DNA from: Syngnathus acus
Taxonomy: Eukaryota; Chordata; Actinopteri; Syngnathiformes; Syngnathidae
Assembly: GCF_901709675.1 (NCBI RefSeq)
Contig: NC_051089.1
Location: 10,351,476-10,415,475 of the forward strand
DNA: 64,000 bases
Direction: 5' to 3'
The stretch's first letter is position 1; each line of letters starts with the position of its first letter. Position numbers and translations under genes: made by a program. The notes beneath the pieces are model-generated. The model made no database searches. It worked only from the letters and a program-made list of their open reading frames with translations, and was not told where the DNA came from. Positions 1 to 22,079 of this stretch are shown here, piece after piece.

Positions 1-155
1 GCATTGCAAGGCTGCCTCCAGTTAGGCTCATCTCCGCCACGCTACCCTTGCACACACCACTTTAATTGCCTTTGCTTCTTTCATTACTTTTATTGCCTCT
101 CCTCTGCATTGCGTGCTCCCCAGGCTTGTGGAAAGGTCATCGAGATGACGGACGA

Positions 156-212
156 GCACACATACACACACGCACCCGTGCACATACACACTCATGCCCG
201 CACACACTCCCT
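156..212 (+). repeat. Imperfect (CA)n microsatellite
   Basis: Runs of ACACAC interrupted by GCACCCGTG and TCATGCCC. Confidence 0.75.
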
Positions 213-3200
213 GACAAGCAGAAATTGGCTGGGGCGCTAAAGCCGGAGAAACCAGTGACACAATGGGGTGGCCACTAACACGCTGAGCAGATTTTAATCA
301 CATCTATAATTCACTACATCATACTAAGGCGGTAAAGAGACTGGAATTATAGTTGTGAATGTCATTGAAGGAAAGTACATTACACACAGAAGTGACTTGA
401 GGTTATTTTTAGGTGCCGCTTATAAGAATGAGAAACTAAACAAACGTAATCTATGTGCGGTTTCTCATCGGTACAAAGGCGGTATGGCAGCATTATTCTG
501 GTTGTTGGGATGACCGACAAGTTCAGACTCCAATGCCGAGTACTCCTGTATTTTTCTAATTTTAGTAGGATCGGGACAAGTTCTATTCTACTTCATTTTC
601 TTTTCGTGAACTCCGGAGGCTGAGGTTCAGCGCCCTGCTAGGTGAAATTTTGCATGGAACTTGAAGTTTGGATTCAGCAAGAACCAATCCTAACTCACCT
701 TGAGAATGTCACATGACCAAACTCAGCCCACAGGTGAGCCATGATTGGTCGTTACTTGAGCCAATGATTATATCGATTATTCCATCGATGACTCGAATAA
801 TCTGAAACATGTTATTTTGCATTAAAGTGTGTTACAAAACCTTTCCCCTATATACTGTCTATAAACTGATTATCGTTGTTTATTAGTTAATGTTTAGTGA
901 TGAAAATAACAACAAAACAACAATGAAGCACTATCACATGAGACGGACTGACGTTGTATATGACCTTTTTTAAACTATTTACTGGTTGGGTCATTATTTT
1001 CCAAAGTAAAAACATGCAAATGTCTTTAAACGCAATTTTTTTTGTACAAATTACTGTTGGGGGACTGAAATCAAAATTAGACAATTGTAAGTCGAACATT
1101 CTCTTAAACCATTACTTGATTAAAAACAAAACTGATGAGAGCTTCACACCCTTCCTCTTCACTCTGACAATATTCTACTGCAGTTGAAGAGTTTGCTGAC
1201 TTTCCATAACTCACCAATGGTAGCCTCTCCTTGGCCACACACATCCAATCAAATATGCAGTTCACATATTCCTGCAGATAGGTAAAGCATTTTAAACACG
1301 GATCCAAACCTACTCAATAAATGATGACTTGTCTCGCAGTACTGAAGTGAGGGTCATATGTTGAAGGACGACTCTCACAGTTAGTTCTTGGCCATCCAGC
1401 AAGACTCAAATGTAAGCCAGCTTTGTGCTACCTGCAACTTGCTTGCATTACACTTCTACCTGAAATCTTCTAGAATAGAAAAAGAGGGAAATATGGGCTG
1501 ACTGAGGGGCTGGAGGCAACTCAGAGGTGCAGAGATGTGAACCCAATCTGCTATGTGTTGACTGTACTGATGAGGGGCTTGTGTTGAGACCAGTTTCTCG
1601 ATCCCATCATTCCTTGTGTTTACTTTGGGCCAGCCTACCGTCAAACAGTGACCTTCCCACTCTTATCCTCTCAGAGTGAGCTTGCATCAAGTCGAGAGGC
1701 ACAAACAATTAGCAGTAGGCTATGGTACAAATGAAAAAGATGGGGGCGGACACTAGATTGGTTTGGGGTTTAGCAAAAGTAAGCAAGCCAGAGAGAAGCC
1801 TGTTTTTACATGCAGTGAGTAGAAACTGGCAATCCAAATGTTTTTATGATTACTTTGTAATATTCATTATTATTTTATTGTTCCCACAGGTATACAGTAT
1901 GTTGGATAGAGCTGGAAAATGGGCTTCTCTAAACAGAATTTATTTCGCAACAGAATCTTAAATACAACATTTTATTTTATGTCTGAATTAGTTTTGAATC
2001 AAGTGGAATGCAAAATATTTGTCACTGGTTTGTCTGCCACAGAGATCAACAGTTTTATTCAGAAACTTGTTCTCGTTTGGTGTTTAGAACAGCTTGTCAA
2101 AAATGACAATAACTACAAATAATATAATAATATGGAATATTTTCTCTTTCATTGATGAAATTCTAATCTACTAATCTCCCCAACTGCAAGAAAACATCCA
2201 AGTGATCTCCTTTGTGATTGTTTATATTTAAACCACAGATTTCTGGTTCAATTCAAAAGCTCATAGGACATAAAAGTCAGCAATGCAGCGGCGGGCTGAA
2301 AGCACACCAGAGATCCGTTGAAAATAATAATAGTAATGATTTTTAGTAGGTGGGATTTAGGCTGAAATCAGCAAAATTGCAGGTAAATTGTTTTTTCCTA
2401 TTTAGATGGTTTGTTTGATGCAGAAAAGGCCCATTGTGAATGCCGGGTGGGGGCGGTTGGTCTCCGCTACTACCGCTTTGAACTTGACCCCGTGCCTCCA
2501 TTATGTGTCATTAGCGGTCCTTTCAGAGAAGCTGGCCAGACTGAGACCTGACAGCCCCGCCTTGGATATTTAGCCATGCATATGGATGGATTTCTGATCC
2601 CTCTCATCCACCACCGAGGACGAGGGAATTAGGCCAGTGAGGAGGCGAGTAGGGGGCTTAAAGGGAGCATCCATATATGACTTGAATGGCAACGATGGAG
2701 CTATTACTCTCGCTAAGGGCGTTCACGCTCGGCTGGTTGTTTGTCTGTTGCCGTGTCACCCAGGTGATCGGCACTGCGAGAGGGTCCCGTTTGATGACCT
2801 TTTTGGGGTCGTGCGCATTCACATCGGTGCGTGAAAATAGATGACACGCTCCCCTGAAGAAGTGTTTTAATTCCGAGCGGTAATACAATGTGTACCCACG
2901 ACGGCATATTAAAATGAGCATTTCTCACTCGGCGGTATTCATTAGCAGTTTACTCTTCCACATCACTTACCTTGACTGCGGCCCATGATTGATGGAGGGG
3001 TTTGGGGTGTTGTTTATTTGTATATCAGACAATGTAATATTCATGTTGCACGCTTTTCTGAGCAGACGTTTGCTAGATTCAGTGGAATGGTACTTGGGAT
3101 TAGATTTTCACAGCAGATTGCTATTATTAAAGGGGAAAAAACTCCTTTGAGTAGTCATCTTCAAGGGGAGGCAATCTCTCTCGCTGTCAGAGTGCTGGTC

Positions 3201-3861
3201 CACGGCTCTTAATGCACTGAAGCAAAAGAGCTTTGGCCTGCAACCTTTCACGCCTTGGTCTCTCTTTTTTGTGATAGAATAGTTAATAACTATGAGTCGC
3301 CACTAAAAGCCTGCTTCTCTTCTTTTTGTCTGTTTGCCCACTCCACCTGCCCAGTGCATGTCTTGATTCACGTGGTCATGGCCCACATGCTAAATCATGA
3401 TAGGCCATCTTGTTCGGCACCACTTATTCTTACTTCCACTTCTAATGTGACTGGCGTGTCCATCATTCCTTAACTATAGGGCTATTTTTTATAGCAGTCT
3501 GGGTTGTTTGTTTCTCCACAGCTTGTAAAGATAGGATGGCGATAACAACTCACCGATTAAAACAAAGTAAATAATGATGACAAATGTGACAATCAAATTA
3601 TACATAGATTAGTAACACAAACTACATACAAATACGAGCTCTTTTGGGATGCTGGTCATCAATTGCCTTGGTTTTAGTTTGCACTTTGGGCTGAATTTTC
3701 TGATGGTGGCAGTTTCAATGACAAAAATCCAAAATACAATTTTTTTTTTTTTTTAATCAGTTATAAAATCCCAGTGTTCATTTTCGACATGGCTTTTAAA
3801 ACATCATGTTTAGGGCCATCAAAGATCTTTTTCAATTTTTAGTGCCTCTGTGGATTCATCA

Positions 3862-3914
3862 CATACACACACGCACGTGCACACTCTCTCTCACACACAC
3901 ACACGCACACACAT
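3862..3914 (+). repeat. (CA)n/(CT)n microsatellite
   Basis: CA repeats with a CTCTCTCT insert and occasional CG dinucleotides. Confidence 0.85.
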
Positions 3915-3974
3915 TGGGACAGCTCATTAGCCCATCCTATGCTCACAGCTCTGGCAGAATGTGACCCTGCCTAA

Positions 3975-4440
3975 TTGTGTACCATGCTCATTTGTTCTCC
4001 CTGCATGACATGACGATTGCTTATTTATTCTCCTCAGGGCTCCCATCTCACAGAAAAAATGATTGGCTCATTTCATTCACTGCACATTTTTTCGAGCTTT
4101 ATTTGAGAAGCGCGTTTCCCCCTCGGCATTCAAATCCCTTCATTTACCCGTGCTTTGCAAAGTTTTAATTTCACCCGGGCACATCATTGCTCAGATTGTG
4201 CCGTGCGCTAATTATCTGCGATACAGAAGAACTTTTGCACATGTGATCCTGTTTATTCTGGTAGAATTGAGCAGTGCGAATGGGGGTCGACATTAATGAT
4301 GCAGTGTGAATATTTGAGGAGGCAATTGTGTACACAAAGCTGGCAGACGTGCTCAACAAAAAGCTTAAGAGGGATTTGGACACCGTGGAGGCTCCGTCCG
4401 AATTAGCAGACCAAATTTGCATTCTGTTCTGATTTGACAT
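3975..4440. promoter_or_regulatory. Candidate conserved non-coding element
   Basis: About 465 bp of complex, non-repetitive sequence with homeodomain- and octamer-like cores (CTAATTATCTG, CATTAATGATG, ATTTGCAT, TTTGCAAAG) and no supported coding frame. It looks like vertebrate enhancer CNEs, but conservation cannot be seen from one genome. Confidence 0.3.
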
Positions 4441-4659
4441 CTAGTTAGAGGGCTGTTTCACAAATGAAGCCATTAAAGCTTTTGTTCCAGTCATGTAATA
4501 AGGGAATTCTGAGGCACAGAAAAGAAGACTGGGAATTTGGTTAACAGTGTTATATGAATCTTGTTCAAGATGACAGACAGCCTGTCTTCTCTCCCTTCGG
4601 CCAGCAGGCCCAGTGGCCGTTATGCTATTGGGAGCTTAAGATCAGGGGATGCTTTGAGA

Positions 4660-4738
4660 ATAATTGTCAATTTTTGTCTATGTGAAGCCCTTTGAGACTG
4701 CTTGTGATTTAGGGCTATACAAATAAACTTGACTTGGT
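4660..4738 (+). mobile_element. 3' tail of a teleost LINE/SINE
   Basis: GTGAAGCCCTTTGAGACTGC followed by TTGTGATTTAGGGCTATACA and AATAAACTTGACTTG matches a 3' end shared by many fish retroposons. Upstream sequence could not be assigned, so the copy is probably 5'-truncated. Confidence 0.55.
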
Positions 4739-7223
4739 GAGTCCATTTCGATTACATTGAGTGCACCATTCAATATAAAAAGAAAATTCAAATTTAATCC
4801 TTTGCTTAATGCCACTCAGGCTTGATGTTTACTGTCAGTCTAAACATAAAACATAGAATTACACATGATGTATTTAAATCTGCTATATTAAGGCTAATGA
4901 TGACAACACCTAGACACCAGTAATTTCAGGGTGTGCACTTATTGCACTACTTTGCACCATTAATTAGTCAGTTTGATCATAGTCCCAGCCAATACCAATG
5001 ACCCCATAAATGTTCTTCTAGATGATTAAACAAAATTTTCCACAGACATCCTCTAATATCTTGTGGAAACCCTTACAATTAAATACATAACAAAACCAAT
5101 CAAGTTTTTTTTTAGCTTTTGCTGTTGTATGACAGTGAAAGGAAAGAAATTTCTCTAGACTGTGTTTCAACCACGACAAAAGTCAGTTAATTTAATCATC
5201 CTTGTAGTAAAAAAAAAAAAAAAAAAGTAGATCCCCTGTATGTATTGATAACTGTCATTAGAATTTTATGATACATACATATTAGGGATATAATGAAAAA
5301 TTATTTGAACCCAAAAATCCTTTTTGACTCCAAAGATGAAAATCAATTTGATGATGTTGATGATTTGTTGCTTCTTTACATTTATTAACTTGAATCAGTT
5401 GGCCTTTGTTGATTCTATTTCTTTTCTTTTTTTACACGTAGTTGTACTGCAGAGAAGAAAATCACTCCGTGTTTGTAATCCTTCATTGTGGGTATGTATA
5501 TTGAATGAAGAAAAAGATCAACATTTAATGTAGTATTGTTTTTCCATCAAGTCAGCCTTTGTTTTGTTGCACAAAACAAGAGACAAAGTTGATGAAACTC
5601 CCCGAGCCACAAACTCTTAATGAACACGAGGACCGCAGCCAAATAAAAGAATAATAAAGACTTCTATTTTCTTAACAAGTTTTGCTTTGTTCTTCCACTC
5701 CACCCACTAGAATTTGGCTGAGTGAAAGCAGGCGGCTCTGAGGGCAGCTCGGAGAGTTCCATGCCCATCGGCCTTCAATCACATGGGATGTCTGCGTTTG
5801 ACAGTATAAGTATTTCTTCAAGAACAAAATAAGACCCTTAAGCAATGGTGGATGGGCTGTTAGTAACCAACAGAGTCTACGGGGAAGGAGATGAAGCGTG
5901 ATCGTTCACTGTACACTAGTGTTGGTTAGAGATGAGACAATGGACCAGGAAAAGAAAACACAGTATTCTTACTTTGACAGAGGTATTGCTATGTTTCACA
6001 GCATTCTACAACCTGATGCAAATGTCAAGAAAGTTGAGAGTGATGAAAAAAACATAACTTACCAGAAAAACAAAGTTGTCAACTGGATTCTTCTTGGTTG
6101 CCGAAGACATTTCAGCTTTAATTCTCTTCGGCAACTTTACACTACGTTCTCAGCATTTTGCAGGGGGAAAAAACCTCCTTGTGTGGCTGTTCAGCAAAAA
6201 TAAGAACACAAAATCACTGCAATTAATTACAAATGAGCACATAAGTGTCAACAGATTAAAAAAAATATATTAAACTTGATTTCATACTAAATGGTCGTCA
6301 AAGAATGCCTTTGATTAAATAAAAACTACAAAAAGACGGGTTACAAGCCATTTCATGTGTTAACTAGTGAGCGTTGTGCAAATCCACCAAAACTTGATCA
6401 ACAGGTAGATGCAATGGTGTACCTTTGGTTCCGACATTTGCAGCAGTGCTCGAAATCCCTCATTTTCCACGGCGGAATAAGGACGCATATCATCGGCAAT
6501 CAATGCAAAAGTGTTTCCCCACGACTGACACGCGAGATGTGTGGAGGTCCATGCTTGTCAACTTTTGCGCGTGGGCTGGCGTGCGCGCTTGCCCAAATGT
6601 TCCGGACATGCATCTGACTTCCGCATTATATTTAATTGTAACCCTACATTCGTGTTTTCTTCCCTGGCTAAATCAATAAACTGCAATGCTTCTAACCTAT
6701 AAGTCGATATGTGACACCTAAGACAACCCTGGAAACTAAAGAATTGTTGAGAATGCGTTAAAATCCCCAGCAATGCGTAGTGCGCAAAGTTTTGTACGGG
6801 AACTTAAATTGGCCACCCTTTTATGTGCACAGTATTTTAAAGTTTATGTGCAAGTTGTCTGCCTTTTTCTTTTTTTTAAATGTGCCTGACCAATATGCAT
6901 TTCTAGACACACAACATCCGTTTATACAATGAGTAGTAGGATGAAATTCAATGGGAAATTACTTTTTGGTCAAAGTGAGAAGTCTCAATCACCATTGGGT
7001 TGATATTGACTCAATAAATACATTTTAAGCAATTTGGTTTTAAGAAAATGGCTATTTAATTTCAACATACAGTCTGGATTAAAGAGCGCCACGATTTTCC
7101 CATCCCTGCTTTAAAGATTGTGTAAACAAAGGCAGTACATTGGTGCTTTGTTTCAGTTTCAGTTCTAAACCACATGTGGGCCTCAACACTAGAGGGAGGC
7201 AAGTGTTTGTGTTTTGTTTTGTT

Positions 7224-7250
7224 TTTTTTGGGGGGGGGGGGGGTAGGGGG
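7224..7250 (+). repeat. Poly(T)/poly(G) tract
   Basis: A T run followed by 14 G and a second G block, potentially G-quadruplex forming. Similar runs occur at 29,693-29,704 (G) and 28,199-28,212 (C). Confidence 0.7.
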
Positions 7251-10119
7251 GCAATGTACCTTTGAAAATTCAATCAAGTGAAGGCCGTCTCCTGCTGGGT
7301 GACAGGGGGCTGAAGTTTCCATCGGGCCTGCTGTGCTCCTAATGCAGCCTTGGATTGTAATTGCGTCCCAGAAGGCTCTTCATTTACGGGCAACAAAACC
7401 GATGCAGGAGCGACGAGACAAGAAAATGTCTCCTTCTCCGCACTGCAGCAGTTAATTAAAACAGCACTTGATGCCTTAGTGTTGTCTCATCAGTCTCACT
7501 TGGGTTCTTGTGGGTATTATGTTTCGTCGCTGCCGGGTGAAACCCTCACATCTCAAAAAAGAAAAAAGAAACACTATATTTCAGGAAATCTGACAACACA
7601 ATCTTGCTTGAGTTAACTTCATTTACCATTGTGCACTAACATAAGTACAACACACAAAAATCAAGTTCAATTACTATTTTATTTTATTTTACATTAGACA
7701 GCAGACAAAAAGCCTTTAATACTTCCATAAAAGCAAAGCATCTATTTTCCTAAGATCTTTTTCATGTCTAAATAACCATGAGTGATGGAATAAATGAAAT
7801 ATCAAGGTGACCAAGTAGAGTAAAAAGCAGAAATGAATATGCACACATTTACCTTCATGGCTGAACAAGAGGCAGGAGTAAATAACTAAAATGACTTCTT
7901 CCTGGTTTCACTCAACAGTACTTATTGTCACGTATTTTTTGTTCTCTCACATTTGACAAATACCAACTGTATATAAAAAATCTAAACAAATACTAAAGCC
8001 AATAAAAACGCAACTAAAACAAAACAATCGTGACAAACAATAAAAACTTAAAACTCACAACCTTTCTCTAAAACCTGTAAAGTTAACTGAATTTGAAAAA
8101 CAAAATGGAAAATCCAGAATGATCATAAACCAGGACCCAATAGTATTGCTTGATGAAAAAATTCATCATATTAGGACAACCATGCTTTCATAATCCCTCC
8201 ATCAAATCTAATGTTGTGTGCCGTCTTGATTTCAGGTGTGACAGATGAGCCAATTGAAGAGGTCTGGCCTTCCACCCTAATCCTCGGGTTTCCATCCCGG
8301 CCACCCCCACAGGCCATCTTAATTCCCTCTATCATTACAGAGGACTCCTTGCGGAGAGCCATGAGGAAAGGTGACTGCTGACGATGTCATTCACGCAGAC
8401 TATTTCCAAATGTCAGCCCACGAGCTCGCGTTTGTCTCATTAAAGTTGGTACAGTCCATTTTATCCTTGCTTTTGCCTGCCATTCTCAATCAAGTCCACT
8501 GGGAAAATGGAGGGAGGTAGCTCCTCGTAATCATCCTTATTTGCATGAGCGCAAGCTAGACAGTCAATCAGGGGACAAGAAAGGGTGCAGGGAGAAAGAC
8601 AAGTTGAAAAAATGGCAAGAGCACCAAAGAGATGCAGGCTTGTTAAGAGGTATCAGTGGAGAGACATCAAGAAATGTCAGCTCCGCCACACAGCATCACG
8701 CAGACTTTTTGTTCAACGGTCTTCTGACCTGAAGATTTACATAGAGACCCTCACATGATCCACCCTCATGGAGGCGAGTCCTTCATCTTAAGCGCATCGG
8801 CATCTTTTGCAGCTGAGGGTCTTCAAAGGCTCATGTAGATGTGCGAAATCTTGGCGGCAGGGGGGTGATGGACTGAGGATTTTTGTTTCTCTCTGATCAG
8901 CTTCACTCACCGCCACTTTGTCATCATAAGACAACAAACATGAGTATCCATTCCATTTCATAGCGACCATTGCAGGTATAAGATATTGAAAAATAAAACA
9001 CCTTTTAATCAATCAATATTAAATATCTATGTGTTTTTCAATGTCTTCATTTATTCCCATGACAGACATGTTGGACAATTGTATTCATCCAACTTTTGGA
9101 AACAATTGAAGTAAAATCCTTTTCTGTTTCCATTGCACAAGGCAAGGTCCATTTGGCAGAATCTTTGTATCTCCAAAATCACTACTTTCCAGGGGGCGGT
9201 AAAAAAGACCATCTGGCTTGAGTTGCCAACACTGCATCGCTCAAGATGATAAATGGACCGCCGGTATTTGGATACTACTGTAATTGACGCACACCCATTA
9301 TAGCTGTACTGTATTGCAAACAATATCATTTAAACCCATCAAATTCTTTAAAAAAATGATTATCCAGCACCAGGCATTAAGTCAACAATGTTGAGCTTCT
9401 GCTCTTCCTGCACTTGCATGGGCTTTCTCTCACGTTCTAAAAACACGCATCTTAATTTGTCTATAGGTGTGAATGGCTCTTGACTTTGTCTACACACTGG
9501 CAAAAACGTCCTTACCTGATTTACACTTTCCAGATGCTTGTAATGTGCAGACACAAAAACTAAAAACTCAAACCACCTAGGATTATGAAATAGCAACATG
9601 TATTGTTCCATTTTACACAAAAGCCAGTCTGTGAGTCTCCATGTGAAAAAAGAAAAGACCTTCATTGGGATGTGTGGTTACAAAAGGCCAGTTCATATGG
9701 AGCACTACACGTTGAGTTTATGTGCAGCACACTACCAAAAACATGCAAACAAGAATGCAAAAAAAAAACGGCTTTGAGTATGAAAATAACATTGTTGACG
9801 TTTAATCTGATGTGGAGGTGTTGCAAAGCTATTTCACACTGCAAAAACAAGGGGGGGGAGGCTAAGAGTAGGCAAAGGTAGCTGTGCGTGAAAATACATG
9901 TGCGACTGACCACACTTGTGGCACAAGTACAATGCGGATAGCACTTGAGTGCGTGGTGGAGCTCTTTACGACAACAACACAGACTAATACAAGAATTCAT
10001 AGACGGCCAACATTGAAACAAGACAAAACCATCTGACAAATAGAGGCATTTAAATGGATGTGGCTCATTAAATCCCAAAATGACATTTTCTTTCTTTCTT
10101 TCTTTTTTTTTCTTACTTT

Positions 10120-10368
10120 CTTTCTGTTTCTTTTTTAACATTTATTGTAGTCAAAATACAGTAAGCTCATACTGTAGCCAGCCAGGATTTTTCAATGATG
10201 GAGATCATTTAAAAAAGAAAACTAGAAAAAAGGGAAGGGGACCTTTACACGGGCTTTGTCTGATACAAGTTCTCTCCCTAGTGGCCTGTACATGAACTGC
10301 AGGCGCTTCTGCATATGGCTGCTGTGACTTTGCTCCCGTGATGGAGGTCTGGATGACCCCAAGGTGTT
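10120..10368 (-). terminator. dhx38: dhx38 3' UTR with AATAAA poly(A) signal
   Basis: After the TGA at 10371-10369, the first minus-strand AATAAA lies at 10146-10141, about 220 nt downstream. A CT/TC-rich tract (10,088-10,131 on the plus strand) follows it. This implies a short 3' UTR ending near 10,120. The cleavage site itself is not visible. Confidence 0.55.
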
Positions 10369-20106
<9,738 letters not shown>

Positions 20107-20550
20107 TATCTGCAAGGGGGAATAAATGCTTTTTAATGTATAATGCAACTAAATATGAAAATGTATTGTGTTTTGTGCGCTCGATGTTCAATTACATAGG
20201 ACATTCTATACCGATAATGACAATGAGCTAACGTGAAACTTACCGAAGCGTGGCGAACTCTTGCTAACCGTCCGTTTAGCTAAAAGCCCTGACAGGGATA
20301 AACGTCGAAATTCTCGAGTCGTGCTTCTTTGCGATCAGATTCATATATTCTCAAATTAAATACATACAACTGGGCTTGTAATAAGATTTACAAACCTGCG
20401 TGGCTGCGAGAGATACAATTATATTGACAGCACGTTCGTCAATCGAACGTAAATATTTACAGAGAAGAGAGCCGCCATTGCTTCTTTTGCCTTTCTTCTT
20501 CTGCTGCTTGAATGTCGGCAGGTGCTGACCAAACTCCACTTACCACCCCC
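20107..20550 (-). promoter_or_regulatory. dhx38: dhx38 5' UTR exon, 5' UTR intron and likely promoter
   Basis: On the minus strand a donor (CG|GTAAGT) ends a non-coding exon at 20244. The matching acceptor lies just before the start codon (CAG at about 20112-20110), giving a 5' UTR intron of about 130 bp. The non-coding exon probably begins somewhere in 20300-20550. I see no TATA box. The transcription start is inferred from position only. Confidence 0.55.
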
Positions 20551-20699
20551 TACCGGTTAGGTGCTGATCACCTTGTATAACAGCTCCACTAAAATAGTAC
20601 CGTTACAGCAGACTAGAGCCCAATGCTTCCGAGAAAGCTAAAAAGTTACCCTAAACCCTGTAAAAAAAAAAAAACCTAAAACATACATGAGATCTTTTT

Positions 20700-21215
20700 A
20701 CAATGACATTTAATATTTATTCCCTCTTGCAAATGTTGTGTGTGTGAAGATGTACATAAATGAAACAGGTGAGCCACATTGAAGTCTCTAGACTAGAGGA
20801 TGCTGAGTTTGATGACAAATTGAGTTTGAATGTAAATAAAAGCTGTTTTTTTTTAAGCCCGAAGTTTGTCCATTGGCAAGTAACGCACATACACATCTCC
20901 TTATTCGGGACGAAGCTCCACGGGGTTGGGGCATCATAGTTAAAATGGCATCCAGTGGTTTTATATGCATCCTGGTAATAGTCAATTTCATTTGCTTTGA
21001 TTCCAACATTTGTCCCACAAGAACCTCCAATCTTCCTTCTGTAAATCATTATAAGAATTTCATTTACTGTTTAGCCGTGCCCTGTTTTGATCCAGCTTAC
21101 ATAAGCAGCCACTGTCCACATTTCATTTGACGTATTTTTTATGACTTAATTTAGCTTGAGGCTCTCTTACCTGAATTTCAAGATTATCCAGAATGGATTT
21201 AGCTGCAGAACTCTA
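20700..21215 (-). other. Possible small minus-strand transcript (unknown)
   Basis: A good donor (ATTCAG|GTAAGAG) ends a candidate exon at 21171. An acceptor (GATTTACAG) precedes a second candidate exon at 21038. A minus-strand AATAAA lies at 20721-20716. Joined in phase they give a short peptide ending in KEDWRFLWDKCWNQSK, stop at 20990-20988. The stretch 20,990-21,049 is also open in a second minus frame that extends to 20717. I recognise no family and no upstream coding exon, so this could be a non-coding RNA or chance. It sits between two genes transcribed away from each other. Confidence 0.2.
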
Positions 21216-21719
21216 ATTCAACGTTGCTATCCCAATATGTACATGGAATACAGGTAAAACAAACAAACCTTTATTTAAATAGTCACCGATTACCGGCAGT
21301 GGAAGTCTGGAAGATATGTTTTTATACAAATTCACTTGAGAAAAAAAAAAAAGCACAACCAAAGTTGTTCTCCTGTGGGGGACCTCACAGCATCCTCTGG
21401 AGGAGGCCCTGGTTCTCAGGTTTACAGCACAACACGCACGCTTTCGATATTTTAAAAAGTTGTAATATGGGTGCTGCAAAAAAAATAATGTTCCATAAAC
21501 CAGAATGCGGGTTAATATTTTTTTGCAATAAAAAAAAGCTTCTGGGGAAACCGTAGACGACAACATCGGCAATATATTTTTTGTATAAATACTCATTCTC
21601 GTTATGAATATTAGATCTAAATGATAACAGCCAGAGCCACACATCTAATGAAAATAAAATAAAAATAAAAATGTTACTATGTTACAGCAACCGTATGCGT
21701 AAAAGCAGCGCAAATTTGA

Positions 21720-22079
21720 GAGTTTAGGTCATGTGATCATCAAGTGGTTGCATTTGATTGGTTCTCACTTCGTATGCCACAATTTGATTGGCTAGCTCTC
21801 GAGGTTGCGCCTGGCTGCCAAATAGCACGGGTGTCATTGGTCATTTTGCTTATCTGCTGATGTACGGGGACGTTCGGGCTTGAGGTGTTTTTGATTTGCA
21901 GAATTGCTTTCCAATCGAAAGTTTATGTTGTCGGTCTTCCACAATATTTATTATTTTAACGCATTAGGAGCCCCATTTGAAGCGGAGCACCAGGCTTTGA
22001 GTCAGCACCTGGGTTTCAGAATCAAATATTGACGAGCCGTTCAGTTGCTATATCTGTTTTTCTTGCAGCAAAACAAAAC
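21720..22079 (+). promoter_or_regulatory. cyb5b: cyb5b promoter and 5' UTR region with three inverted CCAAT boxes
   Basis: ATTGG (inverted CCAAT, the NF-Y site) occurs at 21757-21761, 21787-21791 and 21836-21840, spaced 30 and 49 bp. An E-box CATGTG lies at about 21731. The segment is more GC-rich than the flanks and has no TATA box before the start codon. A pyrimidine-rich TTTTTCTTGCAG stands just before the coding exon at about 22068, so a 5' UTR intron is possible. Confidence 0.5.

Larger units (their letters stand above)
1..10080. other. Gene-free left flank
   Basis: No open frame here has splice-site or family support. It holds dinucleotide repeats, a LINE tail, a 14-base G run (7230-7243) and poly(A) at about 5209-5226. 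Complex, balanced-composition blocks lie at roughly 2,400-2,960, 3,975-4,440, 8,170-8,500 and 8,760-9,000 and may be regulatory. It is downstream of dhx38. Confidence 0.5.

Noticed and set aside
9662-10141. 159-codon minus-strand frame near the dhx38 3' end
   Set aside because: It starts in a Lys/Glu-coding CT tract and has no homology; it lies at and beyond the dhx38 3' end.
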